In this document: in pieces, positions 37,255-46,725 of the stretch
Position numbering within the stretch: the first letter of the stretch is position 1
How the letters are laid out: each line of letters begins with the position of its first letter
DNA from: Neiella holothuriorum
GTDB taxonomy: Bacteria > Pseudomonadota > Gammaproteobacteria > Enterobacterales > Neiellaceae
DNA: 64,000 nt
Assembly (NCBI RefSeq): GCF_019457915.1
Contig: NZ_JAHZSS010000008.1
Coordinates: 62,001 to 126,000, forward strand
Direction of reading: 5' to 3'
Program-made: the position numbers and the translations under genes
The notes under the pieces: model-generated
The model's input: only the letters and a program-made list of their open reading frames with translations
The model's database searches: none
Told to the model about the DNA's origin: nothing

Positions 37255-37605
37255 ATGTCCCAGCCTGAAGTCGCTGAGCTGCCCATTCAGTTTTCTGAAG
37301 CAGCCGCGAAAAAAGTAAAAACTCTGATAGAAGAAGAGCAAAACCCTGAGCTGAAGTTGCGTGTTTACGTGACCGGCGGTGGCTGCTCTGGTTTTCAGTA
37401 TGGCTTTACTTTTGATGAGAAGGTGAATGACGGCGATACCACTATCGATAAAGACAATGTCACGCTGGTCATCGATCCGATGAGTTTGCAGTATTTGATT
37501 GGCGGCATTGTGGATTATACCGAGGGGCTTGAAGGCTCCCGCTTTTTCGTCAATAACCCCAATGCAACCACCACCTGCGGCTGTGGTGCTTCATTCTCGG
37601 TCTAA
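37255..37605 (+). CDS. erpA: Iron-sulfur cluster insertion protein ErpA
   Basis: A-type carrier that delivers [4Fe-4S] clusters to apoproteins such as IspG/IspH. 116 aa (E. coli: 114). The three cluster cysteines are present: C44 in [11 protein letters not shown], and C108 and C110 in [11 protein letters not shown]. It is a single gene behind an IscR-like promoter. A short hairpin CCAGCAACA/TGTTGCTGG (37629-37648) follows its stop. Confidence 0.98.
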   Translation: MSQPEVAELPIQFSEAAAKKVKTLIEEEQNPELKLRVYVTGGGCSGFQYGFTFDEKVNDGDTTIDKDNVTLVIDPMSLQYLIGGIVDYTEGLEGSRFFVNNPNATTTCGCGASFSV

Positions 37606-37628
37606 CGTCGACGAAACAATTGTGTGTC

Positions 37629-37655
37629 CGCCAGCAACATCTGTTGCTGGTTATT
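37629..37655 (+). terminator. Possible terminator after erpA
   Basis: CCAGCAACA (37629-37637) and TGTTGCTGG (37640-37648) are nearly contiguous and are followed by TTATTCAT. The 2-nt loop would force the inner pairs open, and the T-tract is poor. Confidence 0.5.
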
Positions 37656-37835
37656 CATCTATAACCCTCTGAATTAATTCGCTATTTTTTCTGAGCTTCC
37701 TTTCTCTCTGAATTACTTCACAACTCGTAACATTTTTACATCCACTTTTACCTTATGGTCTTTTAGGATAGCCGAGTCGAAGAAATACCGGGCGCGTCCA
37801 CATCAGCGTGATGGCCACGGAAAAGGGATTCATTT

Positions 37836-38921
37836 ATGTCGAAGTTATCGCAAGGCTTACAGCTTATTTCCAATAAACCATGGATTTTAGCGGTAGCGAT
37901 TAGTGTGCTGTTGGTTCTGTGGATGACAAGTGGTTCAGTTGAGCAAACCACTGACAGCGCGCCGGTGAGTGAAGAAAACTTACTTCCAAAAGTTCAAGTG
38001 CTGCATATGGAAGCTGAATCGGTCACCCGAGCTATTTCGCTCTATGGCCGCACCGAGCCAAACCGGCGAGCAACATTGCGTGCTGAAACTGCTGGTCGAG
38101 TGGTTGAAGTCATGGCCGCGCGTGGCGCGTCAGTTAAATCTGGTGAGCCGCTTGTGCGGCTAGCAATGAATGATCGCCAACAACGGCTGAGCCAAGCCAA
38201 AGCAGAATTCGCGCAGCGTGAAATTGAATATCAAGGCGCCAAACGATTGAGCTCTCAAGGCTTTTCAGGAAAAGCTCGGTTAGCCGAAGCACAAGCGGAA
38301 CTTGAGCAAGCAAAAGCAGCTGTCGCCCGTCTTGAACTTGAAATTGAACACACCATCATCAAAGCGCCATTTGACGGCATTCTTAATGAACGAGTTGTGG
38401 AAATTGGTGACTATGTTGGCATCAGTGACCCTGTCGCCATGATGTATGACATCGATCCGCTCATTATTCGCGCCGATGCCGGACAGCACGATATCAGCTT
38501 GTTGCAGCTGGGCCAGCAAGGCCAAGCTCGCTTCGTGAATGGCAATATCCGTTACGGAAAAATTCGTTATTTATCAAAAGTAGCCGACGAGGCCACCAAC
38601 ACCTTTCGGGTTGAACTCGCACTGGATAATGCCGATGGTCAGTTATTTGCGGGTTTAAGCACTGAGTTGGAATTACCGCTGGCCACAGTCAACGCCATTC
38701 AAGTGACACCCGCATTACTTGCGCTGGATGAAGACGGCAATCTTGGGATTAAGTCGGTGGTCGATGACATTGTGGTGTTTACTCCCATTGAGCTGGTGAA
38801 AGCGGACAACGATGGGGTGTGGCTATCCGGTTTTGGCGAAAGTGTTGATGTGATTACCTTAGGGCAAGGCTTTGTGCGTCCTGGCGATCAAGTCATTCCC
38901 GTTTATAAAGCCGATCAATAG
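37836..38921 (+). CDS. RND efflux periplasmic adaptor (membrane fusion protein)
   Basis: 361-aa adaptor with an N-terminal membrane anchor (WILAVAISVLLVLWM). The lipoyl half ATLRAETAGRVVEVMAARGA is followed by a coiled-coil hairpin (RQQRLSQAKAEFAQ through EQAKAAVARLELEIEH), the second lipoyl half IIKAPFDGILNERVVEIGDYV, and a beta-barrel. It has the typical adaptor layout. It lies 9 nt upstream of the RND pump gene and forms a two-gene operon. No outer-membrane channel gene (TolC type) is nearby. Confidence 0.94.
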   Translation: MSKLSQGLQLISNKPWILAVAISVLLVLWMTSGSVEQTTDSAPVSEENLLPKVQVLHMEAESVTRAISLYGRTEPNRRATLRAETAGRVVEVMAARGASVKSGEPLVRLAMNDRQQRLSQAKAEFAQREIEYQGAKRLSSQGFSGKARLAEAQAELEQAKAAVARLELEIEHTIIKAPFDGILNERVVEIGDYVGISDPVAMMYDIDPLIIRADAGQHDISLLQLGQQGQARFVNGNIRYGKIRYLSKVADEATNTFRVELALDNADGQLFAGLSTELELPLATVNAIQVTPALLALDEDGNLGIKSVVDDIVVFTPIELVKADNDGVWLSGFGESVDVITLGQGFVRPGDQVIPVYKADQ

Positions 38922-38930
38922 GACACCGCT

Positions 38931-41900
38931 ATGCTGAGTTTTATTGAAGCTTCCCTAACGCGCACTCGCACCGTGATGATGGTGTTGGTGTTGCTGCTCC
39001 TTGCGGGTGTATCCACGTATATTTCGATTCCAAAAGAGTCGAACCCAGATGTGCTGATCCCATACATCTATGTCTCTATGATCCACGATGGGATTAGCCC
39101 TGAGGATGCCGAGCGGATGCTGGTGCGGCCGATGGAAAATGAACTTCGCTCGATTGAAGGGGTGAAGGAAATGACCGCGCGTGCTGGTGAAGGACATGCA
39201 TCGGTGACGCTCGAATTTTTAGCTGGCACCGACCCAAAAGATGCCCTTGCTGATGTGCGCGATAAGGTCACGTTAGCCAAAGCGAAATTACCGAGTGAGA
39301 CCGAAGAACCATCGGTCCATGAAGTAAAAATGGCTGAAGAGAACCCTGCCATTACCGTCATGCTGGCGGGCCCAGTGCCAGAGCGAGCCCTCATCCAACT
39401 GGCTCGTGATATGCAAGATCGGTTAGAAAGTCTGCCGGAAGTGCTGGAAGTCAAAGTTGGTGGCGATCGCGAAGACATTGTAGAAATCATTGTCGATCCG
39501 CTATTGATGGAAAGTTATAACCTTGACCAAGGCGATATCGCGAGCTTAGTGGCCCGCAACAATCGCTTAGTTGCCGCAGGTACCATGGATACCGGTAAAG
39601 GCAGTTTTGCGGTGAAAGTACCGTCGGTCTTTGAAACTGTCCGCGATGTTATGGAAATGCCCATCAAAGTTGATGGTGACAAAGTCATTACCTTTGCTGA
39701 TGTCGCATCGGTACGCCGTTCATATAAAGATCCAAGCACCTTTGCTCGCCTCAATGGTCAACCGACGGTGTCGTTGGAAGTGATTAAGCGGCCGGGTGAA
39801 AACATTATTGAAACGGTTAACAAAACCAAGGCCATGATTGCTGAGCAGCAAAAAATCTGGCCGGCAAACGTAACCGTGGCATACACCGGAGACCAATCCG
39901 AAGACGTCAAAGAGATGCTCAATGATCTGCAGAATAATGTGCTGTCGGCCATCATTCTGGTGGTGATTGTCATTGTTGCTGTGTTGGGTTTACGCAGTGC
40001 AGGATTAGTTGGTGTCGCCATTCCCGGGTCGTTTCTAACCGGTATTTTGGTGCTGGCCATCATGGGCTTTACCGTCAATATTGTGGTGTTGTTTGCCCTG
40101 ATTATGGCGGTGGGGATGCTGGTGGATGGCGCCATTGTGGTGACTGAATATGCCGACCGCTGCATGAGTGAAGGCATGCCGCGTCAGCAGGCTTATTTGC
40201 AAGCTGCCAAACGCATGGCATGGCCGATCACGGCATCGACTGCCACCACGTTAGCTGCGTTTGCGCCGCTGATCTTCTGGCCGGGGATTATGGGCGAGTT
40301 CATGAAATACCTGCCCATTACGCTCATCACGACGCTCAGCGCTAGCCTATTTATGGCACTGATTTTTGTGCCTGCTCTGGGCGCTATGATTGGCAAGAGT
40401 CGCCCCGTTAGCGCAGAAGCGAAAAAGCAATTAATGCTTGCCGAGCAGGGCGATATCTCAGCAATCAAAGGCTTTACCGGCACCTATTTGCGAACGCTGA
40501 GTGGGGCGCTGAAGCGACCTGTTTTGGTGTTGATTGGCTCCATTGTGTTCGCAATTGGGGTGATTTTCGCCTACGCCGCGTCAAACCTAGGGATGGAGTT
40601 TTTCCCCGAAGTTGAGCCCTCCGGCGCCAATGTTCATGTGCGTTCTCATGGCGATCTGTCGGTGTACGAGAAAGATGCCATCATGCAGCAAATCGAGCAG
40701 CGCGTGGTGGGCATGGAAGAAATTGAGACCCTCTACACCTTGACGGGTAATAACGGCGAGGTGGGCTATTTTCGAATTAATCTGGTGGATTGGGACAAGC
40801 GCCGCGCGGCCAATACCATCATTGAAGATATTCGTGAGAAAACAGCCGATTTAGCGGGTGTTGAAATCGAAATCCGTAAAGATGAAAACGGCCCGAGTGG
40901 CGGTAAAGATCTTAAGTTGGAGTTAAGTTCACGCTTCCCTGACTTAGTGGATGACGCAGTCCGTACGGTACGTCATGCGCTGGCCGAAAGCGGCAGTTTC
41001 ACCAATATTGATGACAATGGCAGCAAGCCTGGCATTGAATGGCAGCTGAAAGTTGATCGCTCTGATGCAGCGCGTTTTGGCGCGGATGTAACGACGCTTG
41101 GTGCCACCGTACAAATGGTCACCAATGGCTTAAAACTTGGCGAATACCGGCCTGACGATGTGGATAACGAGCTTGATATTCGCGTTCGCTTTCCTGAACA
41201 AAAGCGTCACCTTGGCCGACTGGATGATTTGCGGGTTAAAACCCATGCTGGGCAAGTCCCAATCACTAACTTTGTGCACCGCACTCCAGAGCAGAAGCTC
41301 GATACCATCCGCCGCGTTGACGGCAAACGCGTGGTGACCGTGAGTGCTGATCTACTGCCCGGTAAATTACTCACCTTAGAGTTGCCCAAGCTGCAAGAGC
41401 AGTTGCCTGATCTGGGTATTGATCCGCGCGTGCATTTCGAGGTGAAAGGGCAGAACGAAGAGCAGGATGAATCATCGGCCTTCTTGCAAAATGCCTTCAT
41501 GGTGGCGTTGTTTGTTATGGCCATCATTCTGGTGACCCAATTCAACAGCTTCTACCAAGCCTTCTTGATTTTAAGTGCAGTGGTGTTTTCAACGGTTGGC
41601 GTGTTACTTGGCCTGCTAATTTTCCAAAAACCGTTTGGCATTGTTATGTCGGGCATTGGGGTGATTGCGCTGGCCGGTATTGTGGTCAACAACAATATTG
41701 TTTTGATTGACACGTTTAACGTGCTCAGACGGCAAGGCATGTCGGCACGCGAGGCCATTTTGCGCACCGGTGCGCAACGCTTGCGCCCCGTATTGATGAC
41801 CACGGTGACCACGATTCTGGGTTTGTTACCTATGGTGTTGGAGGTCAATATCGACTTAATGGCTCGCACCATTCAGCATGGTGCTCCATCTACCCAATGG

Positions 41901-42089
41901 TGGTCGCAGTTGGCGACCGCGGTTGCTGGTGGGCTGGCGTTTGCCACTGTTTTGACCTTGGTTTTGACACCATGTTTGCTGATGTTGGGTGTCAATATTC
42001 ATCAATTTTTTGAGCGTCGACGTGCTAAGTCTGAGCCGCCGCTTGAACAACCAAATGCCGACGTTGAGGACATCAACTCAGCGGCATAG
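38931..42089 (+). CDS. RND efflux transporter permease
   Basis: 1052-aa proton-driven efflux pump of the AcrB superfamily, with twelve expected membrane segments (the first is TVMMVLVLLLLAGVSTYISI) and two large periplasmic loops. The membrane-4 proton-relay motif reads GMLVDGAIVVTEYADR, so one of the two aspartates of AcrB-type pumps is Gly, as in metal-type RND pumps. The later GIVVNNNIVLIDTFNVLR and RLRPVLMTTVTTILGLLPM are standard. It belongs to the drug-type group in overall form; the substrate is unknown. A strong terminator follows about 100 nt downstream. Confidence 0.95.
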   Translation: MLSFIEASLTRTRTVMMVLVLLLLAGVSTYISIPKESNPDVLIPYIYVSMIHDGISPEDAERMLVRPMENELRSIEGVKEMTARAGEGHASVTLEFLAGTDPKDALADVRDKVTLAKAKLPSETEEPSVHEVKMAEENPAITVMLAGPVPERALIQLARDMQDRLESLPEVLEVKVGGDREDIVEIIVDPLLMESYNLDQGDIASLVARNNRLVAAGTMDTGKGSFAVKVPSVFETVRDVMEMPIKVDGDKVITFADVASVRRSYKDPSTFARLNGQPTVSLEVIKRPGENIIETVNKTKAMIAEQQKIWPANVTVAYTGDQSEDVKEMLNDLQNNVLSAIILVVIVIVAVLGLRSAGLVGVAIPGSFLTGILVLAIMGFTVNIVVLFALIMAVGMLVDGAIVVTEYADRCMSEGMPRQQAYLQAAKRMAWPITASTATTLAAFAPLIFWPGIMGEFMKYLPITLITTLSASLFMALIFVPALGAMIGKSRPVSAEAKKQLMLAEQGDISAIKGFTGTYLRTLSGALKRPVLVLIGSIVFAIGVIFAYAASNLGMEFFPEVEPSGANVHVRSHGDLSVYEKDAIMQQIEQRVVGMEEIETLYTLTGNNGEVGYFRINLVDWDKRRAANTIIEDIREKTADLAGVEIEIRKDENGPSGGKDLKLELSSRFPDLVDDAVRTVRHALAESGSFTNIDDNGSKPGIEWQLKVDRSDAARFGADVTTLGATVQMVTNGLKLGEYRPDDVDNELDIRVRFPEQKRHLGRLDDLRVKTHAGQVPITNFVHRTPEQKLDTIRRVDGKRVVTVSADLLPGKLLTLELPKLQEQLPDLGIDPRVHFEVKGQNEEQDESSAFLQNAFMVALFVMAIILVTQFNSFYQAFLILSAVVFSTVGVLLGLLIFQKPFGIVMSGIGVIALAGIVVNNNIVLIDTFNVLRRQGMSAREAILRTGAQRLRPVLMTTVTTILGLLPMVLEVNIDLMARTIQHGAPSTQWWSQLATAVAGGLAFATVLTLVLTPCLLMLGVNIHQFFERRRAKSEPPLEQPNADVEDINSAA

Positions 42090-42185
42090 GGCTTATTGAT
42101 TGTGTTGCTTCGTAACCTGACTCGGCAACGTTAACCAATAGCCCCACGCAGCTTCATCAAGCTGCTCCCTCAAAACCAACAATTT

Positions 42186-42213
42186 GGGGCGCCCGCAGGC
42201 GCCCCCTTTTTTT
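42186..42213 (+). terminator. Rho-independent terminator after RND operon
   Basis: GGGGCGCC (42186-42193), loop CGCA, GGCGCCCC (42198-42205), then C and seven T. Very strong. Confidence 0.95.
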
Positions 42214-42327
42214 GCGCTGCTTTTAGCCCAGCTTTTTGCGTTATCGCCAATGCTGGTTTAGATTAGCGCAACTTTCCCTTGCTCTGGCTAGATTGTGCAA
42301 GGTCGCCCTCTGATTTGGACACCGCCC

Positions 42328-43164
42328 ATGTTGAGCTATCGCCACTCTTTTCACGCTGGTAACTTTGCCGATGTGCTCAAGCACATTGTGTTGGTAGAAA
42401 CCATTGCCCACCTACAGCAAAAACCAAAAGCGTTTGACTATATCGACACGCACTCCGGCGCCGGTTTATACAATTTAGCGTCTGCCGATGCCGGCAAATT
42501 GAGTGAACATGAAGGTGGCATTGGCAAGTTGTCTCGTAAGCAACTGCCAGAATTAAAGCGATACTTTGATCTGATTGAGCAGTGCCAACAAAGTAGTAAA
42601 GTGCGCTTTTATCCGGGCTCGCCAATGTTCGCCAAACTGATGTTACGGCAACACGATAAAGCCTGGCTAACCGAGCTACACCCGCAAGACTTTAAGCATT
42701 TGTCCAACAACATGGGCAAAACTCGCCAGATCCGCATATCGCAAGAAGATGGGCTGAAACGACTCAAGGCTGTGCTGCCGCCGCAAAGCCGTCGCGCGCT
42801 GGTGTTGATTGACCCGTCTTACGAAATCAAAAGTGAATATCAGCAAGTTTTTGACGCCATTGCCTACGGCCATAAGAAATTCGCAACGGGTGTTTACGCG
42901 CTTTGGTATCCGGTGGTGGAGCGCGAACGAATCGATAAACTTGATCAGCAATTTATTGATTCAGGTATTCGCAATATTCAGCGGTTTGAGCTTGGAATTG
43001 GGCCGGACTCAGATGAAAAAGGAATGACCTCTTCTGGCATGTATGTTGTTAATCCTCCTTGGAAATTGTTTGCTACAATGGAGGCGCTGTTGCCAAAGTT
43101 GGCGCAGTATATAGGGGAAGGGGACAGCCAGTACTTTAAGTGTGAACAACTGGTCGCAGAATAG
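42328..43164 (+). CDS. rlmJ: 23S rRNA (adenine(2030)-N6)-methyltransferase
   Basis: 278-aa methyltransferase that modifies A2030 of 23S rRNA. The start at 42328 gives the family N-terminus MLSYRHSFHAGNFADVLKH; an earlier in-frame GTG adds unrelated residues. The SAM region FDYIDTHSGAGLYNL and the catalytic VLIDPSYEIKSEYQ (a DPPY-type motif) are present, followed by YALWYPVVER. E. coli RlmJ has 280 aa. It is a single gene after the RND terminator. Confidence 0.96.
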   Translation: MLSYRHSFHAGNFADVLKHIVLVETIAHLQQKPKAFDYIDTHSGAGLYNLASADAGKLSEHEGGIGKLSRKQLPELKRYFDLIEQCQQSSKVRFYPGSPMFAKLMLRQHDKAWLTELHPQDFKHLSNNMGKTRQIRISQEDGLKRLKAVLPPQSRRALVLIDPSYEIKSEYQQVFDAIAYGHKKFATGVYALWYPVVERERIDKLDQQFIDSGIRNIQRFELGIGPDSDEKGMTSSGMYVVNPPWKLFATMEALLPKLAQYIGEGDSQYFKCEQLVAE

Positions 43165-43298
43165 TATTTCATGCGCCAAAGGTTTGTGTCTGCGGACTGA
43201 TAGACATAGGCCTTGTGTGCCGGCTGTTAATGAAGGCATGTGACGATAGGACTGAAGAGCAAGGACGCGGTAATTGAGATTGGCTAAGGGCCTTACGA

Positions 43299-44114
43299 AT
43301 GCCGTTATTAACCCGCATAAAACATGCTTGGCGAATGATGTCAGGCAATGTGACAGAACAAAAAGTAGCGTTTGTTGTTGCTGGCGCGCAAAAAAGTGGC
43401 ACTACTGCGTTAGATAAATACCTGCGTTGTCACAATGACTTGTTGATGCCCGATAAGAAAGAAGTGCACTTTTTCGACCATAGCAAGTTGTTCGAAAAAG
43501 GTGAGCCTAATTATCGACAATACCAAGCTTATTATGAGCCTCAAACCAACGACCGCTTGATGGGCGACGTGACCCCAGCGTACATGTATTTGCCCGATTG
43601 CATGACCCGGATACAAGCCTATAACCCGCAGATGAAGGTGATTGCGGTATTGCGTAACCCCATTGAGCGCGCCTACTCCCACTGGAATATGGAACGACAT
43701 CGTGGCCGAGAAAAGCTCCCGTTTGTGCAAGCTATGGCAGAAGAAGCTGAGCGTTTAAAGCAAAGTCGCGGCTCTTCGCGTAAATTCTCGTATGTAAATC
43801 GAGGATTCTACAGTCAGCAAATTGAACGAATTTGGCAACATTTTCCGAAGCAACAAACCCTGTTTGTTCGCCATGATGAACTGCTGGCCGATCCGACCGG
43901 AACGGTGAATCAAATCTATCGCTTCTTAGGTGTAACTGAACTGCCCCACACCGAGAAAAAAGACGTCCATAGCCGCCCTTATGTGAGCAGTATGTCAGCC
44001 AGCGAACACGCGCAGTTAATCAATATTTTTCGGGCAGAAATTACCGCGTTGGAAGGATTGCTCGATTGGCAATTGGATGACTGGCTAACTCACACGCCAA
44101 AAGCTAAGGGTTAA
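43299..44114 (+). CDS. Sulfotransferase family protein
   Basis: 271-aa PAPS-dependent sulfotransferase. The 5'-phosphosulfate loop is VVAGAQKSGTTALDKYL (27-43), with K32-S-G-T-T. The 3'-phosphate site is VIAVLRNPIERAYSHWNME, with R119 and S127. This form resembles heparan N-sulfotransferase-like and bacterial cell-surface sulfotransferases. The acceptor is unknown; no glycan or lipid synthesis genes adjoin it. PAPS is the cysH substrate, so the two compete for it. It is convergent with anmK, their ends overlapping by 4 nt. Confidence 0.9.
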   Translation: MPLLTRIKHAWRMMSGNVTEQKVAFVVAGAQKSGTTALDKYLRCHNDLLMPDKKEVHFFDHSKLFEKGEPNYRQYQAYYEPQTNDRLMGDVTPAYMYLPDCMTRIQAYNPQMKVIAVLRNPIERAYSHWNMERHRGREKLPFVQAMAEEAERLKQSRGSSRKFSYVNRGFYSQQIERIWQHFPKQQTLFVRHDELLADPTGTVNQIYRFLGVTELPHTEKKDVHSRPYVSSMSASEHAQLINIFRAEITALEGLLDWQLDDWLTHTPKAKG

Positions 44115-45223
44115 TTTACCCCCGGATACAAACAACCCAACACCCGTGGGCCTTTGGCGCCGGTGACTTTAGGCACATTGGCTGGCTCTCGCTTGATAAA
44201 GCAACGTGCCAGCCAAGCAAAGCAAGCGGCTTCCACCCAGTCCGGATCGAGCCCTAACGCGGCTGTGGTATCGAGTGTGTGAGCAGGCATCGCTTGTTCT
44301 AGTGAGCGCATCAGCAAGCCATTGTGGGCGCCTCCACCGCAGACATAAACATCACATCGACCTCGCGCCAATGGCCTGATGGCATCGGCAATGCTATGTA
44401 CAGTGAGTGCATGCAAGGTTGCCTGTGTATCTGCCGAAGCGATCGGCTTGGCGTCGCCAACATAGTCTTTCAACCATTGCACATTAAAGTATTCGCGGCC
44501 GGTACTCTTCGGCGCTGGCCGGTGGAAATATGCATCGGTCATCAAGTTCGCTAACAACTCTTGATTAACGTTACCCGAAGCGCCCCAGTTGCCATTGTCA
44601 TCATAGGCTTGGCCAGTATGTAGTTGGCACCAACTATCAATCATTGTATTGCCAGGGCCAGTGTCAAAACCAAAAATACTGTCACTTTCTGCAGGGAGGT
44701 AAGTGATGTTGGCAATCCCGCCAATGTTGACGATGACCGTTGGATTTTGCCGTTTGCCAAGCAACCACGCATGAAAAGCAGGCACCAATGGCGCGCCTTG
44801 GCCGCCAGCCGCCATGTCGGCACTGCGAAAATCTGCGATGGTATCGATGCCGGTTAATTCGGCAATAATGGCAGCATCACCCAGTTGTAGCGTGAAGCGA
44901 TGATCCATGTCTGGGCGGTGACGAATAGTCTGGCCATGACTACCAATGGCCACCACTTGCTCGGCGCTAACGTTGGCCTTCTCAAGTAATTGATTGACCG
45001 CCTCAGCGCTGCATTGGCCTAGCCATTGGTGAGCGCGGCCATAACTATCAATGTCATCGGCGCCGGGCTCGCATAGGCGTTGGCAAAGCGTATTGAGAGT
45101 GTCTGGGAGCAAATAGGTGTGAGCGGCAACCAGCTCAATGTCGTGGTCGCCGAAGCGGACTAATGCCACATCCAGCCCATCCATGCTGGTGCCGGTCATG
45201 AGTCCAATAAAATAGTCTGTCAT
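44111..45223 (-). CDS. anmK: Anhydro-N-acetylmuramic acid kinase
   Basis: Phosphorylates and opens 1,6-anhydro-MurNAc released in cell-wall turnover, giving MurNAc-6-phosphate. 370 aa (E. coli: 369). Motifs: GLMTGTSMDGLDVAL (7-21), VAIGSHGQTIRH, VNIGGIANITYLP and DTGPGNTMID. It overlaps the upstream M23 peptidase gene by 4 nt, so two cell-wall functions are co-expressed. Confidence 0.97.
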   Translation of the reverse strand: MTDYFIGLMTGTSMDGLDVALVRFGDHDIELVAAHTYLLPDTLNTLCQRLCEPGADDIDSYGRAHQWLGQCSAEAVNQLLEKANVSAEQVVAIGSHGQTIRHRPDMDHRFTLQLGDAAIIAELTGIDTIADFRSADMAAGGQGAPLVPAFHAWLLGKRQNPTVIVNIGGIANITYLPAESDSIFGFDTGPGNTMIDSWCQLHTGQAYDDNGNWGASGNVNQELLANLMTDAYFHRPAPKSTGREYFNVQWLKDYVGDAKPIASADTQATLHALTVHSIADAIRPLARGRCDVYVCGGGAHNGLLMRSLEQAMPAHTLDTTAALGLDPDWVEAACFAWLARCFIKREPANVPKVTGAKGPRVLGCLYPGVN

Positions 45224-46530
45224 CGATTGATTGCGTTCATCGCCAATAAAATGCGTTGATTGGAATCTAGTTGATGACCGATTTGTTTGGCAACATTAAG
45301 GAACGATTGACGTTCATTTTTTGCAATGGCTTGCGATTGCGGCAACTTAACCGTGCGTGGATTACGATGCACGCCGTTGACCAAAAATTCATAATGCAAA
45401 TGAGGGCCAGTCACACGGCCTGTTGCACCAACAGAGCCAATGGTTTTGCCCTGCTTCACACGTTGGCCAGACTTCACGTAACGTTTGTGCAAGTGCAGGT
45501 ATTTAGTCACGTAGCGCTCACCATGCTTGATGAAGACATAGTTGCCATTGAGTCGGCTATAACCCGATTTAATGACTTTACCGTCGCCAGCTGCTAATAC
45601 CGGCGTGCCGGTTTTTGCGGCATAATCGATGCCCCGGTGCGGTCTTACTTTACCGGTGACAGGATGCAATCGGCGAGGATTAAAGCTCGAGCTGATGTAC
45701 TTGAAGTTAACTGGTGCACGTAAGAACGCTTTACGCATGGCATGGCCATCTGGCGCATAGTAGTTACCATCGGAATGACGAATTGCGCGGTGACGTTCAC
45801 CTTGGTTAATGAACTCTGCACCAATGATGTCGCCGTAGCCGGCAAATTCGCCATCAAGGTAGCGAGTCTCATAAATCACGGTAAAGCTATCGCCCTTGCG
45901 AATATCCAGAGCGAAGTCGATGTCCCAGCCAAAAATATTTGCCAGCGCCATGATTAAATTTGGCGTCATGCCCGATTCCATACCGGCATTCCAGAAATTG
46001 CTTTCAATGGTGGCGCCTGCGTAATCGCTGCGTAACTCAAACTCTTTCACATCAACGCGAGCTTCATAACCAGCCGGTGTCACGTCGATATACAGTGTTT
46101 TTTCATCGCTGATGGCATAGGCCAATTGCTGGAGTTTGCCGTCGTTGTCGCGGGCAAAACTAATTTGGTCGCCAGGGTGAATTTTTTTCAGTGCTGCAAC
46201 GGGCTTGCCCAATTGCATAATGTTGTGGAGTGATTTGGCAGATAAGCCTGCACGGCTAAACAGCTTGGCTAAGCTATCGCCGGATTTGACTGTTTCAACT
46301 TGCCAATTAAATTGCTCGGCAGCTTCTGCCGCCAATGCTGCAGCTTGCGTCGCTTTTAAATTAAGAGGGATAGGATAACGCTTATTGAGATCAAGCTGCC
46401 AGGGCGCGTCCGCGGTGCGCGTGGCTTTGGCCTGTTCCGAAGGCCAAATTAGTCCTAGCAATATGAAAAATACACACAGACCCAACAACCAACGGTGGCT
46501 ATGGGGTATGCGGTGTAAAACCCGCGTCAT
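45220..46530 (-). CDS. M23 family cell-wall endopeptidase (MepM-like)
   Basis: 436-aa membrane-anchored peptidase expected to cut peptide cross-links in peptidoglycan. N-terminal anchor (WLLGLCVFFILLGLIWPS), an OapA/LysM-like region (VETVKSGDSLAKLFSRAGL), a beta-rich middle domain and a C-terminal M23 LytM domain. The Zn site residues are in RPHRGIDYAAKTGTPV (HxxxD) and GPHLHYEF (HxH), so it should be catalytically active. It is similar to E. coli MepM in layout. It is divergent from tyrS and overlaps anmK by 4 nt. Confidence 0.93.
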   Translation of the reverse strand: MTRVLHRIPHSHRWLLGLCVFFILLGLIWPSEQAKATRTADAPWQLDLNKRYPIPLNLKATQAAALAAEAAEQFNWQVETVKSGDSLAKLFSRAGLSAKSLHNIMQLGKPVAALKKIHPGDQISFARDNDGKLQQLAYAISDEKTLYIDVTPAGYEARVDVKEFELRSDYAGATIESNFWNAGMESGMTPNLIMALANIFGWDIDFALDIRKGDSFTVIYETRYLDGEFAGYGDIIGAEFINQGERHRAIRHSDGNYYAPDGHAMRKAFLRAPVNFKYISSSFNPRRLHPVTGKVRPHRGIDYAAKTGTPVLAAGDGKVIKSGYSRLNGNYVFIKHGERYVTKYLHLHKRYVKSGQRVKQGKTIGSVGATGRVTGPHLHYEFLVNGVHRNPRTVKLPQSQAIAKNERQSFLNVAKQIGHQLDSNQRILLAMNAINR

Positions 46531-46725
46531 TGTACAACTACTCTTTGTAATATGTGATTCGAATTCGCGCTTTCTTGTTCAAACGAAGCTTTCGGATAAA
46601 CAAGATATACACATCAAAGGTCAACAATCCCTTGGCCTACAGTGCTACTTGATACTTATATTGGCTTCATTTTTCAAGTACAATCCGTCCGCTTTGACGT
46701 ATTCATCTAAAAAAAGGGGCGATTC

